NCBI GenBank assembly: GCA_964538915.1
Contig: CAZIFB010000001.1
Span: forward strand, 186,001 to 250,000
Reading direction: 5' to 3'
Length of the DNA: 64,000 nt
From: JAEUHQ01 sp964538915
Lineage (GTDB): Bacteria; Planctomycetota; UBA1135; UBA2386
Of this stretch, positions 1-9,833 are shown one piece after another; within the stretch, counting starts at the first letter, position 1; each line of letters begins with the position of its first letter. The notes beneath the pieces are model-generated. The model did no database searches. It saw nothing but the letters and a program-made list of their open reading frames with translations, and was not told the origin of the DNA. A program made the translations under genes and the position numbers.

Positions 1-9
1 CAGGCTCCG

Positions 10-1482
10 GTGTCCGTCGGAGTCGACCGCTGGTCCGCCGCGTCGGATCGGCTGAACCCCATCCTCGTGCGCGAAGTGATGCAGGCCGTGAAGGGCCGCG
101 CGTTCCTCCTCACGATCCTCGGCGCACTGCTGGTCACGGTCGTCATCGCGACGGCGGTGGTGCAGGACGGCGGCTCGGGCCCGCGCAGCGGCAAGGACGC
201 CTTCAGCGCCGGCCTCGCGACCCTGGCACCGCTGCTGTTGTTCGTCGTCCCCAACGCCGCCTACCACTCGATGCGCACGGAGCTGCGCGCCGGCATCGTG
301 GAGCAGCTGCTGCTGTCGCGGCTGCGGCCGACGTCGATCGTGCTCGGCAAGCTGTTCGCGGCGATGGTGCAGTTCGTCCTCTACGTGTCGGTGCTGGCGC
401 CGCTGCTCGCCACGAGCTACCTGCTGCGCGGCGTCGACCTGCCGACGATCGGGCTCAGTCTGGTGTTCGCTCTCGTGTTCTGCGTCGGGGCGACGGCCGC
501 CGCGATCTCCGCCGCGGCGCAGGGCATGCTGCCGGCACTGCAGTCGTTGACGAACGTGGCGATGTCGCTGGCGCTCGGGCTCGGCACGTTCGTCGTCGCG
601 ATCTACGTCGGCAGCGGCGAGTACCTGCGCGACCTCGGCTGGCTTCTGCGCAGCGCCGAGTTCGGCATCGCCGTGTCGTCGATCGTCGGCGCCACACTGC
701 TCGGAACGGTGCTGTCGATCCTGACGGCACAGTCCTTCCTGATGCACGCGTACGAGAATCGGTCGACGCAGTTCCGCGTGTTCCTGTTCGCCCTCGTCGC
801 GGTGGCGTTCGGCTGGCTCTGGGCGTTCGTCGATGCGGCGCATCGCGCCGAGGCGGCGTGGGGCATCGTGGGCTTCCTGATGATGTTCGGCACGATCTTC
901 GGCCTGTTCATGGTGACGGAGCAGCGCGAACTGTCCCCGCGCATCGCTGCGCACGTCCCGTCGTCGCCTCTCGCGGCGCTCGCCGCCGCGCCGTTCCTGC
1001 CGGGGCGCGACCGCGGCATGCTCGCGTTCCTGATCCACATCGCGGTCCTGCTCGCGATCGCCAGTGCGTGCAGCACGTTGTCCGTTCCGCGCTCGATCAC
1101 GCACATGCCGTTCGCGATCGCGGCGTACGCCCTGTTCTGGCTCACCTTCGCCCGCCTTCTTCGAGGCCGACTGCCGTCCGTGACGGCGGCCAACAACATC
1201 ACCCGGCTGCTGGTCCCGCTCACGATGCTGGTGGCGATCCTGGTGCCGCTCTTGTTCGACGTGTTCGCCTTCGGAGGCGTCGGAAGCTGGCACCTCGGAC
1301 ACGTGCTGAATCCGTTCTGGACGATCGACGAGATCGTGTTCCGCCACCGCTTCGGCAACGAACGTGCGGTGCTCGTCACCGCGATCGTCGGACTCGCGGT
1401 GCTGCAGTTGCCGTCGGTGTGGCGCGGCGTGCGTGAAGTGATGGCCGCGTCCGCCGCCCGGGCGAAGGGTGCGCGTGGCTGA
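10..1482 (+). CDS. ABC-2-type permease-like membrane protein
   Basis: A 490-residue integral membrane protein with roughly 10-12 hydrophobic segments. The early part (NPILVREVMQAVKGRAFLL) is typical of ABC-2 permease subunits that sit beside MoxR/DUF58/vWA genes in large Gram-negative genomes. The ATP-binding subunit is not visible and probably lies before the window. The GTG start is only 10 bases from the window edge, so a start further upstream cannot be excluded. The 3' end overlaps the DUF58 gene by 14 bases, which implies translational coupling in one operon. The substrate is unknown. Family assignment is moderate: the gene context supports it more than any single motif. Confidence 0.7.
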   Translation: MSVGVDRWSAASDRLNPILVREVMQAVKGRAFLLTILGALLVTVVIATAVVQDGGSGPRSGKDAFSAGLATLAPLLLFVVPNAAYHSMRTELRAGIVEQLLLSRLRPTSIVLGKLFAAMVQFVLYVSVLAPLLATSYLLRGVDLPTIGLSLVFALVFCVGATAAAISAAAQGMLPALQSLTNVAMSLALGLGTFVVAIYVGSGEYLRDLGWLLRSAEFGIAVSSIVGATLLGTVLSILTAQSFLMHAYENRSTQFRVFLFALVAVAFGWLWAFVDAAHRAEAAWGIVGFLMMFGTIFGLFMVTEQRELSPRIAAHVPSSPLAALAAAPFLPGRDRGMLAFLIHIAVLLAIASACSTLSVPRSITHMPFAIAAYALFWLTFARLLRGRLPSVTAANNITRLLVPLTMLVAILVPLLFDVFAFGGVGSWHLGHVLNPFWTIDEIVFRHRFGNERAVLVTAIVGLAVLQLPSVWRGVREVMAASAARAKGARG

Positions 1483-2299
1483 GCCGCGTGATCTCGCGGC
1501 CGAAGTTGCGGCGACCGCGCCGCGGTACCGCCTCGCGGTGCGCGGCCCGCGCTTCCGCGGCCGCATCGGCGGCCGGAGGGGCCACGGCGTCGGCAGTTCG
1601 ATGGAGTTCGTCGACTTCCGCGACTACGTGCCCGGCGACGACCTGCGCCAGGTCGACTGGCGCGGCTACGCGCGCACGAACCAGCTCCGCATCCGCCTCA
1701 CGCAGGAGGAAGTCGCGCCGTACGTCGACGTTCTGCTCGACACGTCGGCGTCGATGGCGTCGACCGAAGCGAAGGAGCGGGCCGTGCGGCTCCTGGCGCT
1801 CGCGCTGCAGCGGTGGGCGCAGCGCGAAGGCGCAGTGGCCCGCGTACTGGCGCTCGGCGCGGGTGCGGTCGATCCGACCGTGGAGCCGTTCGCCGGCGCT
1901 GCCACGGATCCGGCCCTGCCCGCGGTGCCGCTGCGGACGAACGGGATCCGCGTGCTGCTGACGGACGGGCTGTGGACCGGCGATCCGACGCCGCTCCTCC
2001 GCCGCATCACGGCCGGTGCGGCGTTCGTCGTGTGTGTGCAGGTGCTCGACCCGTGGGAGATCGAACCCGTCGCCGAAGGCGCGCTGACCATCGTCGACGT
2101 CGAGACCGGCGCGCGTCACGAAGTGCAGCTCGACGCCGCCACCGTCGCCGCGTGCCGCGAACGGGTCGGTCGCCTGTGCGACGGACTGCGCGCCAGCGTG
2201 CTGGCGGGTGGCGGTGTGCACGTGCGCACGAGCGCCGCGGACCTCGCGACCATGTGTTCGCGCGACCTGCTGCCCGGTTCGGTGCTGGAGCCCGCATGA
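1469..2299 (+). CDS. DUF58 domain protein
   Basis: A 276-residue protein with the DUF58 signature: the segment DFRDYVPGDDLRQVDWRGYA near residues 51-70, preceded by an Arg/Gly-rich stretch. A degenerate von Willebrand A-like fold follows, with a DTSASM motif near residues 91-96 resembling a metal-ion-dependent adhesion site. DUF58 proteins are regularly encoded with MoxR-type AAA ATPases and BatA-like vWA proteins, and that is the context here, although no MoxR gene lies inside the window. The GTG start overlaps the preceding permease gene, and the stop overlaps the next start as ATGA. The molecular role is unknown; a part in envelope or metal-cofactor assembly is inferred from the family. 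Confidence 0.88.
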   Translation: MRVAEPRDLAAEVAATAPRYRLAVRGPRFRGRIGGRRGHGVGSSMEFVDFRDYVPGDDLRQVDWRGYARTNQLRIRLTQEEVAPYVDVLLDTSASMASTEAKERAVRLLALALQRWAQREGAVARVLALGAGAVDPTVEPFAGAATDPALPAVPLRTNGIRVLLTDGLWTGDPTPLLRRITAGAAFVVCVQVLDPWEIEPVAEGALTIVDVETGARHEVQLDAATVAACRERVGRLCDGLRASVLAGGGVHVRTSAADLATMCSRDLLPGSVLEPA

Positions 2300-4068
2300 C
2301 GTTCGCGACGCCGTGGGCGCTCCTGTGGCTGCTCGCCGTACCGGCGGTGCTGGTGCTGCACCTGTTCCGCCGTCGCCTCGTCGAACGCCGCGTCGCCGCG
2401 TCGTTCCTGTTCCCGCCGGAACGGCTCGTCACGACGGCGGGTCGAACGCGCACACGGCTCCTCCGCACGCCGTCGTTGTGGCTCGAGTGTCTCGCTGCCG
2501 CGGTGCTCGCACTCTGGCTCGCGGGGCCTTCGTTCGGCGGTGCTGCGGCGCGGCACGTCGTGTTCGTTCTCGACGACTCCGCGTCGATGGGGGCCGGCGC
2601 GGCGAAGAAGGCGGTCGCTGCGGTGACCGCACGTGCGGGGTCGCTCGCGAGCCGCGATCGTGTCACCATCCTGCGCACGGGTCCGCGCCCGGTGACGGTG
2701 CTCGGTCCCGGTGACGTGCCGTCCGCCGCCGCCGGTGCGCTCGCCGCGTGGCACCCGGTGCAGCCGTCGCACGATCCCGTGCCGACGCTCGATCTGGCGC
2801 GCGAACTCGCGGCCGGCGGCGGCGAGGTCGTGTTCTGCACGGATCGTGCGCCGGCGGTCCCTGCGCCGGACGTCACAGTGCTCGCGTTCGGGACGCCGGC
2901 CGCCAACTGCGCGATCCTGACCGCACGCCGCGTCCTGCGTGCCGGCGGCGAGGACCTGCTCGTGCGCGTGGGCGCCGTGGGTGCGATCGGCGGCAACGAG
3001 CTCACGATCGACCTCGGCGACGGCGTCGCGCCGGCTCGCGAAGCAGTGGTGTTCGAGGAGGGCATCGCCGACGTGACGCTGCGCCTGCCGCCGGGCACGG
3101 GGACGGTGCACCTGCGCCTCGCCGGCGACGCGCTGTCGATCGACGACGAGGCGTGGCTCCTGCCCGCGCCCGAACGGGTGGTCGCGGTCTGCGACCTGCT
3201 CGCCGCCGAGTCGCGCGCGGCGCTGCAGATCGCGCGGGTGTTCGCCGCGACGGAGCGTGTGCGGTTCGTCGGCGATCCGCGCGACGCGCAGCTCGTGCTC
3301 ACGGCGACCCCGGGCATGCTGCGTCCGGGACAGCTCGAAATGGTGATCGACGCCGGGCCGGGTGAACGCGACGCGTGGCGCGGGCCGTTCGTCGTCGATC
3401 GCAGCAACGGGCTCTTCGCCGGCGTGCATCTGCAAGGCGTGGTGTGGGCGTCGGGCCGCGGCGGGTTGCCCGGCGCCGTCCTGGTCGCGGCTGGCAAGAA
3501 GGCACTCGCGACGGAGGACGCCGTCGACGTCGGTCGTCGCGTGCGGCTCGACCTGGACGCGAGCGTCGGCAACCTCGTGCGGTCGCCGGACTGGCCGGTG
3601 CTCTGGACGAACGTCGTCGAGGCCTGCCGTGCGGAGGTTCCTGGGGTCGAGGAGCCGAACACGCTCGTCGGCGGCGAGGTCCGCTACCTGCGCACGCTCG
3701 TCGCCGGCAAGGGCGATCGTGAGGTTGTGCTCGAGGCGCCCGACGGCGAACGCATCGCCGGTCGCGGCGCGCGCACCGTCGGCTTCGTGCCTGCGCGCAC
3801 CGGTGTGCACCGCGTCGTCGGCGACGGCGGCGTCGAGCTGGCCCGTGTCGGCGTCCGGTTCCTCGACCCGGCGGAGAGCGATCTCCGCGGGCTCGCGAGC
3901 GGCGAGTGGCCGGCGGCGCCGCCGGCCGCGGCGGCGGACGCCGCGACGCGCGACATGGACGTCGAACGGCGCGTGCTGGCGCTGCTGCTGCTCCTGTTCG
4001 TGCTCCTTGACTGGTGGGTCCTCGACCGCGCGCGTCCTGCCGTCGCCGCGGCCGGAGGTGCGCGGTGA
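2296..4068 (+). CDS. BatA-like membrane protein with vWA domain
   Basis: A 590-residue protein that begins with the BatA N-terminal membrane module (ATPWALLWLLAVPAVLVLHLF, then Arg-rich). A second hydrophobic segment follows near residues 60-80, then a vWA-like domain with a DDSASMGAG metal-site motif near residue 90. The C-terminus carries another membrane segment (LALLLLLFVLLDWWVL) close to the stop. I chose the ATG at 2296 because it forms an ATGA overlap with the DUF58 stop and starts exactly at the conserved N-terminal module. The vWA core is large and partly degenerate, as in other planctomycete-type homologues. It probably acts at the inner membrane with the flanking DUF58 and double-vWA proteins. 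Confidence 0.85.
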   Translation: MTFATPWALLWLLAVPAVLVLHLFRRRLVERRVAASFLFPPERLVTTAGRTRTRLLRTPSLWLECLAAAVLALWLAGPSFGGAAARHVVFVLDDSASMGAGAAKKAVAAVTARAGSLASRDRVTILRTGPRPVTVLGPGDVPSAAAGALAAWHPVQPSHDPVPTLDLARELAAGGGEVVFCTDRAPAVPAPDVTVLAFGTPAANCAILTARRVLRAGGEDLLVRVGAVGAIGGNELTIDLGDGVAPAREAVVFEEGIADVTLRLPPGTGTVHLRLAGDALSIDDEAWLLPAPERVVAVCDLLAAESRAALQIARVFAATERVRFVGDPRDAQLVLTATPGMLRPGQLEMVIDAGPGERDAWRGPFVVDRSNGLFAGVHLQGVVWASGRGGLPGAVLVAAGKKALATEDAVDVGRRVRLDLDASVGNLVRSPDWPVLWTNVVEACRAEVPGVEEPNTLVGGEVRYLRTLVAGKGDREVVLEAPDGERIAGRGARTVGFVPARTGVHRVVGDGGVELARVGVRFLDPAESDLRGLASGEWPAAPPAAAADAATRDMDVERRVLALLLLLFVLLDWWVLDRARPAVAAAGGAR

Positions 4069-6794
4069 CGTTCGCAGTCCCCGAAGCGCTGTTCGTGCTG
4101 CCGCTGGCGGTCCTCGTGCTGCGGCGCCGGCTCTGGCCGCGGCCGTTCGTGGGTGTGCTGCGTTGCCTGTTGCTCGCCGCGATCGTGCTGGTGCTGGCGC
4201 AGCCGACGTGGCCGGGAGAACGCGACGGCCGCGACATCGTGGTGGTCGTCGATCGGTCGCGCTCGATGCCCGCAGGGAGCGCGGCGGGGGCGCAGGAGAT
4301 CACGGCCGCGCTCGGCGAACGCCTGCGGCCGGGGGACCGCATCGGGCTCGTCGCGTTCGGCAGCAAGGCCGTAGTCGAAGCGGCGCCGCGCGCGCCGTTC
4401 GTCTGGCCCGACGCTTCACGCCCGGTACCGCCGGACGGCTCCGATCTCGCTGCTGCCATCGACCAGGCGCTGGCCCTCGTGCCTCCGGGTCGCAACGGTT
4501 CGCTGCTCGTCGTGAGCGACGGCGAACACACCGGCGGTGACCTCGACGGCGCGGCGCGCGCGGCGGTGCGCGCGGGGATCCGCATCGACACGCACCTGGC
4601 GCCGCGCGCCGCCGGCAGCGACGTCGCCGTCGTCGATCTCGCCGCGCCCGCGGCGGTGCCGGTCGCCGAACCGTTCGCGATCGTGTGCACGGTGTTCGCG
4701 GAAGCCGCAGGCCCGGCGCACTGGCGCCTCTTCGGCGACGGCAGCGTGTTGCGCGAAGGCGAGACCGAACTCGCGGCGGGTCGCAACGTGCTGCAGTTCC
4801 GGCGAACGTTGCTCGAAGGCGGCCTGCACGAACTCGCCGTCGAGGTGCGCCGCGCGGGTGATCCCGTGCCGCAGAACGACCGCGGCCTCGTCGCCGTGCG
4901 CGCGACGGCGCCGGCGCGGATCCTGTGTGTCACGCCGAACGGCCGCGAAGATCGGCTGACGCGTTCGCTTCGCGGGCTCGGCATGGAGGTGGTTGCCGTG
5001 GCGCCGAAGAGCGCGCCGCTCACGGCGAACGGCCTCGACGCCGTCCGTTGCATCGTGCTCGAGGACGTCCCGGCGGGCGATCTCGTGACGGGGGCCTCGA
5101 CGGCGATCGCCGAGTGGGTGAAGAACCAGGGCGGCGGCATCCTGATGACCGGCGGCGCCGCGAGCTTCGGCGTGGGCGGCTACCACCGCACGCCGATCGA
5201 AGAGGTGCTGCCGGTCACCATGGAGATGCGCGAGGAGCAGCGGCGCTTCGGCCTCGCGATGGCGATCGCCCTCGACCGTTCCGGCTCGATGCAGGCGGAT
5301 GCCGGGGGTGTCACGAAGATGCAGCTCGCGGACCGCGGCGCCGCGACCGCGATCGAGATGCTGACGCGCATCGACTCGGTGACCGTGATCGCCGTCGACT
5401 CCGACGCGCACGTCGTCGTGCCGCTGCAGCCGGTGGAGGACGTTGCGGGTCTGTCCGCGCGCGTGCGCCAGATCGAGTCGATGGGCGGCGGCATCTACAT
5501 CGAACCGGCGCTGCACACGGCGGCGGCCCAGCTCGCGCAGAGCACGCAGAAGAACCGGCACATCGTGCTGTTCGCCGACGCGGCCGACGCCGAGGAACCC
5601 GGCGACTACCGTTCGTTCGTGCCCGATCTGGTGAAGGCCGGCGTCACCGTGTCGGTCATCGGCCTCGGTTCCGCCAGCGACACCGACGCGGCGCTGCTGG
5701 TCGAGATCGCGAAGCTCGGCAACGGGCGGTGTCAGTTCGTCGCCGATGCGAACGATCTGCCGCGGGTGTTCGCGCAGGAGACGATCCAGGTGGCGCGCTC
5801 GGCGATGGTCGAAGAACCCGCCGCCGTCTCGGTCCTGCCCGCGCTGTCGCTGCTCGGCGACATGCCGACGGCGTTCCCGCGGGTCGGCGGTTACTCGATC
5901 GCGTGGCGGCGACCGCGCGCCGAACTCGCGCTGCGCACCGACGACGCGCAGACCGCGCCGCTGCTCTCGTACTGGCAGTGCGGGCTCGGTCGCGGCGCCG
6001 CGTACCTCGGCGAGGTCGACGGCCGGCTCTCCGGCGACTTCGGCGCGTGGGAACGCACCGCCGACTTCCTCGGCACGCTCGTCCGCTGGGTCAGCGGCGG
6101 CCAGGTCGACGGGCTCTTCGTCGATGCGCGCCGCGACGGTGCGGTGGGCCTGATCTCGGTCGAAGTCGACGACGCGCGCGCCGCGGCGCTCGACACCGTT
6201 CGCGGTGTGGTGACGACTCCCGACGGACGGACCGCGGACCTCGTCTTCGAGCGGGTGTCGGCCGGTCGCCTGCTCGCGCGCGTTCCGCTGGCTACGGAGG
6301 GCATCCATCGTGCGGCGTTGTCCGTCGATGGAGTGACCGTGCGCGTGCCGCCGCTGTGCCTGCCGTACTCACCCGAGTTCGCGCCGAACATGGACCTGCG
6401 CGCCGGCGAACGGGCGCTGCGCCGCCTCGCGTTGTCGACCGGCGGCGTCGTGCAGCCGACCGTCGACGCGGTCCTCGAGGGCGACCGCAGCGGGAAGGGT
6501 CGCATCGACCTCGGACCCTGGTGCGCGATGGCGGCGGTCGTGCTGCTCCTCGCGGAGATCCTCGTGCGCCGGCTCCAGGTCTCGCTGCCCGCGCTCACGT
6601 TGCCGCGGCGTCGCACCGTGCGGCCGGTGGCTGCGGGCGCTGCCGCGCCGGCCGCTGCGCACGTGCCGCCGCGGGACGTGCCGCGCGAAGCGCCGGCGGT
6701 CGTGCCGCCGCCGCGACCTTCGGTCCCCGAGGCCGCGGCGGGGACCGGCGTGCTCGGTGCGATCGAGCGCGCGAAGAAGCGCACGAAGAATTGA
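4065..6794 (+). CDS. Membrane protein with two vWA domains and a GATase-1-like domain
   Basis: A 909-residue protein. Two N-terminal hydrophobic segments are followed by a first vWA domain (DRSRSM, near residue 60). A class-I glutamine-amidotransferase-like region comes next (GGILMTGGAASFGVGGY, near residue 357), then a second vWA domain with a canonical DRSGSM metal site near residue 402. A C-terminal membrane segment lies near residue 820 and is followed by a Pro/Ala-rich tail. The GTG at 4065 overlaps the previous stop (GTGA) and begins at the hydrophobic module, so it is preferred to upstream alternatives. The amidotransferase-like part shows no clear catalytic Cys and may be structural. 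It is the last gene of the four-gene operon; its function is unknown. Confidence 0.85.
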   Translation: MTFAVPEALFVLPLAVLVLRRRLWPRPFVGVLRCLLLAAIVLVLAQPTWPGERDGRDIVVVVDRSRSMPAGSAAGAQEITAALGERLRPGDRIGLVAFGSKAVVEAAPRAPFVWPDASRPVPPDGSDLAAAIDQALALVPPGRNGSLLVVSDGEHTGGDLDGAARAAVRAGIRIDTHLAPRAAGSDVAVVDLAAPAAVPVAEPFAIVCTVFAEAAGPAHWRLFGDGSVLREGETELAAGRNVLQFRRTLLEGGLHELAVEVRRAGDPVPQNDRGLVAVRATAPARILCVTPNGREDRLTRSLRGLGMEVVAVAPKSAPLTANGLDAVRCIVLEDVPAGDLVTGASTAIAEWVKNQGGGILMTGGAASFGVGGYHRTPIEEVLPVTMEMREEQRRFGLAMAIALDRSGSMQADAGGVTKMQLADRGAATAIEMLTRIDSVTVIAVDSDAHVVVPLQPVEDVAGLSARVRQIESMGGGIYIEPALHTAAAQLAQSTQKNRHIVLFADAADAEEPGDYRSFVPDLVKAGVTVSVIGLGSASDTDAALLVEIAKLGNGRCQFVADANDLPRVFAQETIQVARSAMVEEPAAVSVLPALSLLGDMPTAFPRVGGYSIAWRRPRAELALRTDDAQTAPLLSYWQCGLGRGAAYLGEVDGRLSGDFGAWERTADFLGTLVRWVSGGQVDGLFVDARRDGAVGLISVEVDDARAAALDTVRGVVTTPDGRTADLVFERVSAGRLLARVPLATEGIHRAALSVDGVTVRVPPLCLPYSPEFAPNMDLRAGERALRRLALSTGGVVQPTVDAVLEGDRSGKGRIDLGPWCAMAAVVLLLAEILVRRLQVSLPALTLPRRRTVRPVAAGAAAPAAAHVPPRDVPREAPAVVPPPRPSVPEAAAGTGVLGAIERAKKRTKN

Positions 6795-6800
6795 GGCCGG

Positions 6801-7268
6801 TCACCCGGTGCAGAGCACGGTGCCCGACACGATCGCATGCGCGGCGAAGCCGAGCGCCGCGGCGCCGACGAACGTGCGCGCTGGGAGTTCGCGGCGCGTG
6901 CGCACCAGCGTCGTGATGCCGAGCGGCAGCCACAGGAGCGTGCCGGTCACCACACCGGGCGACCACGTCCACGTCGCGAAGGAGCCTGCGAGGTGCGCCG
7001 TGCCGTTGATCGTGACCACCGTCGCGAGCGTCGTCGCGAGCCAGCGCACGCCGCGGGCGGCGGCAGCGGCGGCGGCGAGCATGGCGGCCATCGCGATCCC
7101 GTTCAGCCAGAGGAACGCCGTTGCCGTGAAGTGCACGTTCGCGAGGCGTGAGATCCACGCCGGGAAGGTTTCGCCGGTGCAGTACTCCTCTGCCGCGTGC
7201 AGCAGGTAGGTCGCCGGGAACCACCACGGCGTCGGTCCCTGCGCTGGCGGGGCGCTGGCCGGCGTCAT
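6801..7268 (-). CDS. HXXEE-type small membrane protein
   Basis: A 155-residue protein with about four membrane segments. It carries the motif that names the HXXEE family, HAAEEYCTGETFP near residues 22-34, in the first predicted helix region. Further His and Asn residues (FTATAFLWLNG, TINGTAHLAGS) lie in the later helices. The function of this family is not known. The ATG start overlaps the stop of the upstream lipoprotein gene (ATGA on the minus strand), so the two are probably co-translated. The gene converges with the vWA operon, whose stop is only 6 bases away. Confidence 0.75.
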   Translation of the reverse strand: MTPASAPPAQGPTPWWFPATYLLHAAEEYCTGETFPAWISRLANVHFTATAFLWLNGIAMAAMLAAAAAAARGVRWLATTLATVVTINGTAHLAGSFATWTWSPGVVTGTLLWLPLGITTLVRTRRELPARTFVGAAALGFAAHAIVSGTVLCTG

Positions 7269-7681
7269 CGCGGCGAGTCGCCCGCGACGTCGACTTGCAC
7301 GCGGATCGGCTCGCTGCCCGCGGTGATCTCGACCGAGTAGCTGCCGACGAAGTCCTTCGGCTCGACGTGCAACGACCACGTGCCGGGGACGGCCTGCCAG
7401 TGCTGGGTGACCTCGCTCCCGCCGCCCGTGACGACCTGGCGCAGCCGTTCGAAGCCGTTCGGGTCGACGACGCGGAGGACCAGTTCGCCGCCCGATCCCG
7501 TGGCGCGGAACCGTCCGTCGACCCGCGTCGCGGTGTCGGAGCAGTCCGCGGTCAGCGTCTTCGTCTCGTTCGACGGTTCGCTGCCGAGCCACGACCACGA
7601 GGCCCACGAGTTCTCGAGGCGGAGCGTCGACGAACACGCAGCGAGCGGGAGCAGGAGAGAGCAGAGGAGCCGTCGTTTCAT
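7265..7681 (-). CDS. Small predicted lipoprotein
   Basis: A 138-residue protein starting MKRRLLCSLLLPLAACSS: a positively charged N-region, a hydrophobic core and a lipobox (LAAC), so Cys16 is probably lipidated. The remainder is rich in beta-forming sequence (VPGTWSLHVEPKDFVGSYSVEI) and resembles a small beta-sandwich domain; I do not recognise a family. The ATG at 7681 was chosen because it places the signal peptide at the very N-terminus. It is coupled by a 4-base overlap to the HXXEE membrane protein gene. Confidence 0.65.
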   Translation of the reverse strand: MKRRLLCSLLLPLAACSSTLRLENSWASWSWLGSEPSNETKTLTADCSDTATRVDGRFRATGSGGELVLRVVDPNGFERLRQVVTGGGSEVTQHWQAVPGTWSLHVEPKDFVGSYSVEITAGSEPIRVQVDVAGDSPR

Positions 7682-7763
7682 GAGGACTTCGTTCGGTTGC
7701 CAGTGCGAAGCGCGTGTGGTGGCCGGCTGCCCGACGAACCGGTCGCGGTGCGCCGAACTTCCG

Positions 7764-9833
7764 TCAGTGGCGGAACGCAGCGGCCGGGATCGGGGCCGCC
7801 GACTCGCCGGGGCGGGCCCAGCGCAGGTCGAGGTGCGTGCCACCGGTGCGATTCCACCACACCACTTCGATGCGGTGCAGCCCCTTGCCGAGCGCGATCG
7901 TGCCGTCACGTTCCTGCGCGGCGTGGGGGCCGTCGTTGTCCACGACGAGTTCGCCGTCGACGCGAAGTGCGCTGCCGTCGTCGCTCGTCAGCACGAAGCG
8001 GTACATCTCGTCTGCGGGTGCGTCGACGAACCCGGAGAAGCGCAGCGCCACGTGTTCGCCGGGTGCGTCCGGCAGCACGACGCCCGTCGCCGTCGCGGTC
8101 GATGCGGCAGTGCGCCCGGTCAGGTCGCCGAGGCGTTCCTTCCAGTCGACGTCGAAGCGCTCGACGAAGAGCCCGTCGGAGCCGGGCATCGCCTTCACGG
8201 GCGGCAGAGGATCGACCTTCGTGAAGGTTCGCTCCGCGGTCGCGCTGCCCGTGTCGCCGATCCGCGCGATCGCGCGCATCGTCGTCGTGCCGGTGAGCCG
8301 CAGCTCCGTCGTGCCGGGCGAGTCCGCGGACGGTTCGGTTCCGTCGACCGTGACGTGGAGAACGGAGCGCGCATCGTTCGGGGCGATCGTGACGTCGAGG
8401 GCGGTCACGAAACGGTCGTACGCGGCGACGATCGCCGGCTTCCGCGCGACGACGGGGGAGCCCTCGATCTCCACGGCGAGGACTCTCGGCATGCCGTCCG
8501 CCGCGTTGCCCGGGAACGGACCGACCGCGGCGCGCGGCGGATTGCCCCAGTGCGGAAGCGCGGTCACGACCGCCGACCGATCACCGAGCACGCGCGCCGA
8601 GACGATGCGGTTCGCGAGGCCGGGGAGTTCGAGCCAGCCGCCGGCCGCCGCCGACAGCACGTGCAGATACAGCGTGGTCGTGTCGCCGTGCCGCTTCACG
8701 GTGCAGCGACCCCACGGCAGATCGTCGAAGACACTCGCGGTCGTGCCGTGGATCGCTTCGCCGTTGGTCGCCATCCACGCGCCGATCGCGGTGAGCCGCT
8801 CGATTGCCTCCGGCGGGAACGTGCCGTCGGCGCGAGGGCCGACGTTCAGCAGGTAGTTGCCGCCCTTGCTCGCGATGTCGACGAGGTTGTGCACGAGTTC
8901 CGCCGCCGACTTCCACTGCGTGTCGGCGGCGTTCCAGCCCCAGTGCTCGTTCATCGTCATGCACGACTCCCAGTCGACGCCGGGCAGGCCGGTCGCCGGG
9001 ATCTCCTGTTCGGGCGTCGCGAAGTCGCCCCGCGCCTCGTCGCTGTCGGAGAAGCCGCCCATGCCGCCGCGGTGCACGTCGACGCGGTTGTTGACGATCA
9101 TTCCCGGCGCCAGCGAACGGCACAGGTCGAACAGGCGCACGCCCCGTTCGTGCGACCACGTCGGTTCCCATTCGCCGTCGAACCACATCACGCCGGGTCG
9201 GTAGTGCTGCACCACCTCCGTGACCTGCGCGTGCAGGTAGTGCTCGAACCGGTCGAAGTCCGCGCCGTCGGCCGTTCGCGCCGCAGCTTCCCACGGGCGC
9301 CGCGGCAGGTAGTCCGGGTGGTGCCAGTCCATGATCGAGTGGTAGGTGCAGAACACGACGCCGTGCCGTGCGCAGGCGTCCGCGAGTTCGCGCAGCACGT
9401 CGCGGCGACCCTTCGTGTTGCCGACGTCCCAGTCGGTCGCGGCGCTGTCCCACAGGCAGAAGCCGTCGTGGTGTTTGCTCGTGACGACGAGGTACTTCAT
9501 CCCCGCCGCGGCGGCGGCGCGTGCCCATGCGTCGGCGTCGAAGCGGGCCGGGTCCCACTGCGGCTGCAGCGCCGCGTAGACGTCGACGGGGATCTGCGCG
9601 CTGTCGCGGATCCACTCGCCGTAGCCGGTCTCCTTGCCCCACCTGCCCGCGGGGATCGCGTAGAGGCCCCAGTGCACGAACATCCCGAAGCGCGCCTCCC
9701 GCCACCAGGACATCCGGGCGTCGTGGGACGCGGGGGCGAGCCGGGTGTCGGGCTGGACGGTCGTCGAACTGCACGCTGCGGCGAACACGGCGGCAGCGAG
9801 CAGGGCGGAGAAACGGAACGTGGGATGGCGCAT
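7764..9833 (-). CDS. Alpha-L-fucosidase, GH29, with C-terminal PA14-like domain
   Basis: A 689-residue secreted lipoprotein-type enzyme (lipobox VFAAACSS at residues 16-23). The GH29 catalytic barrel spans about residues 40-400: WWREARFGMFVHWGLYAIP, the SKHHDGFCLWDS segment, and MWFDGEWEPTW, whose Asp matches the family nucleophile. A small beta domain of the chitobiase C-terminal type follows (VDGTEPSADSPGTTELRLTG), then a PA14-like domain (ERFDVDWKERLGDL to the end) that probably binds carbohydrate. The predicted reaction is hydrolysis of alpha-L-fucosyl residues from glycans, outside the inner membrane. Such enzymes are common in bacteria that degrade algal fucose-containing polysaccharides. 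It stands alone with no sulfatase beside it. Confidence 0.93.
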   Translation of the reverse strand: MRHPTFRFSALLAAAVFAAACSSTTVQPDTRLAPASHDARMSWWREARFGMFVHWGLYAIPAGRWGKETGYGEWIRDSAQIPVDVYAALQPQWDPARFDADAWARAAAAAGMKYLVVTSKHHDGFCLWDSAATDWDVGNTKGRRDVLRELADACARHGVVFCTYHSIMDWHHPDYLPRRPWEAAARTADGADFDRFEHYLHAQVTEVVQHYRPGVMWFDGEWEPTWSHERGVRLFDLCRSLAPGMIVNNRVDVHRGGMGGFSDSDEARGDFATPEQEIPATGLPGVDWESCMTMNEHWGWNAADTQWKSAAELVHNLVDIASKGGNYLLNVGPRADGTFPPEAIERLTAIGAWMATNGEAIHGTTASVFDDLPWGRCTVKRHGDTTTLYLHVLSAAAGGWLELPGLANRIVSARVLGDRSAVVTALPHWGNPPRAAVGPFPGNAADGMPRVLAVEIEGSPVVARKPAIVAAYDRFVTALDVTIAPNDARSVLHVTVDGTEPSADSPGTTELRLTGTTTMRAIARIGDTGSATAERTFTKVDPLPPVKAMPGSDGLFVERFDVDWKERLGDLTGRTAASTATATGVVLPDAPGEHVALRFSGFVDAPADEMYRFVLTSDDGSALRVDGELVVDNDGPHAAQERDGTIALGKGLHRIEVVWWNRTGGTHLDLRWARPGESAAPIPAAAFRH

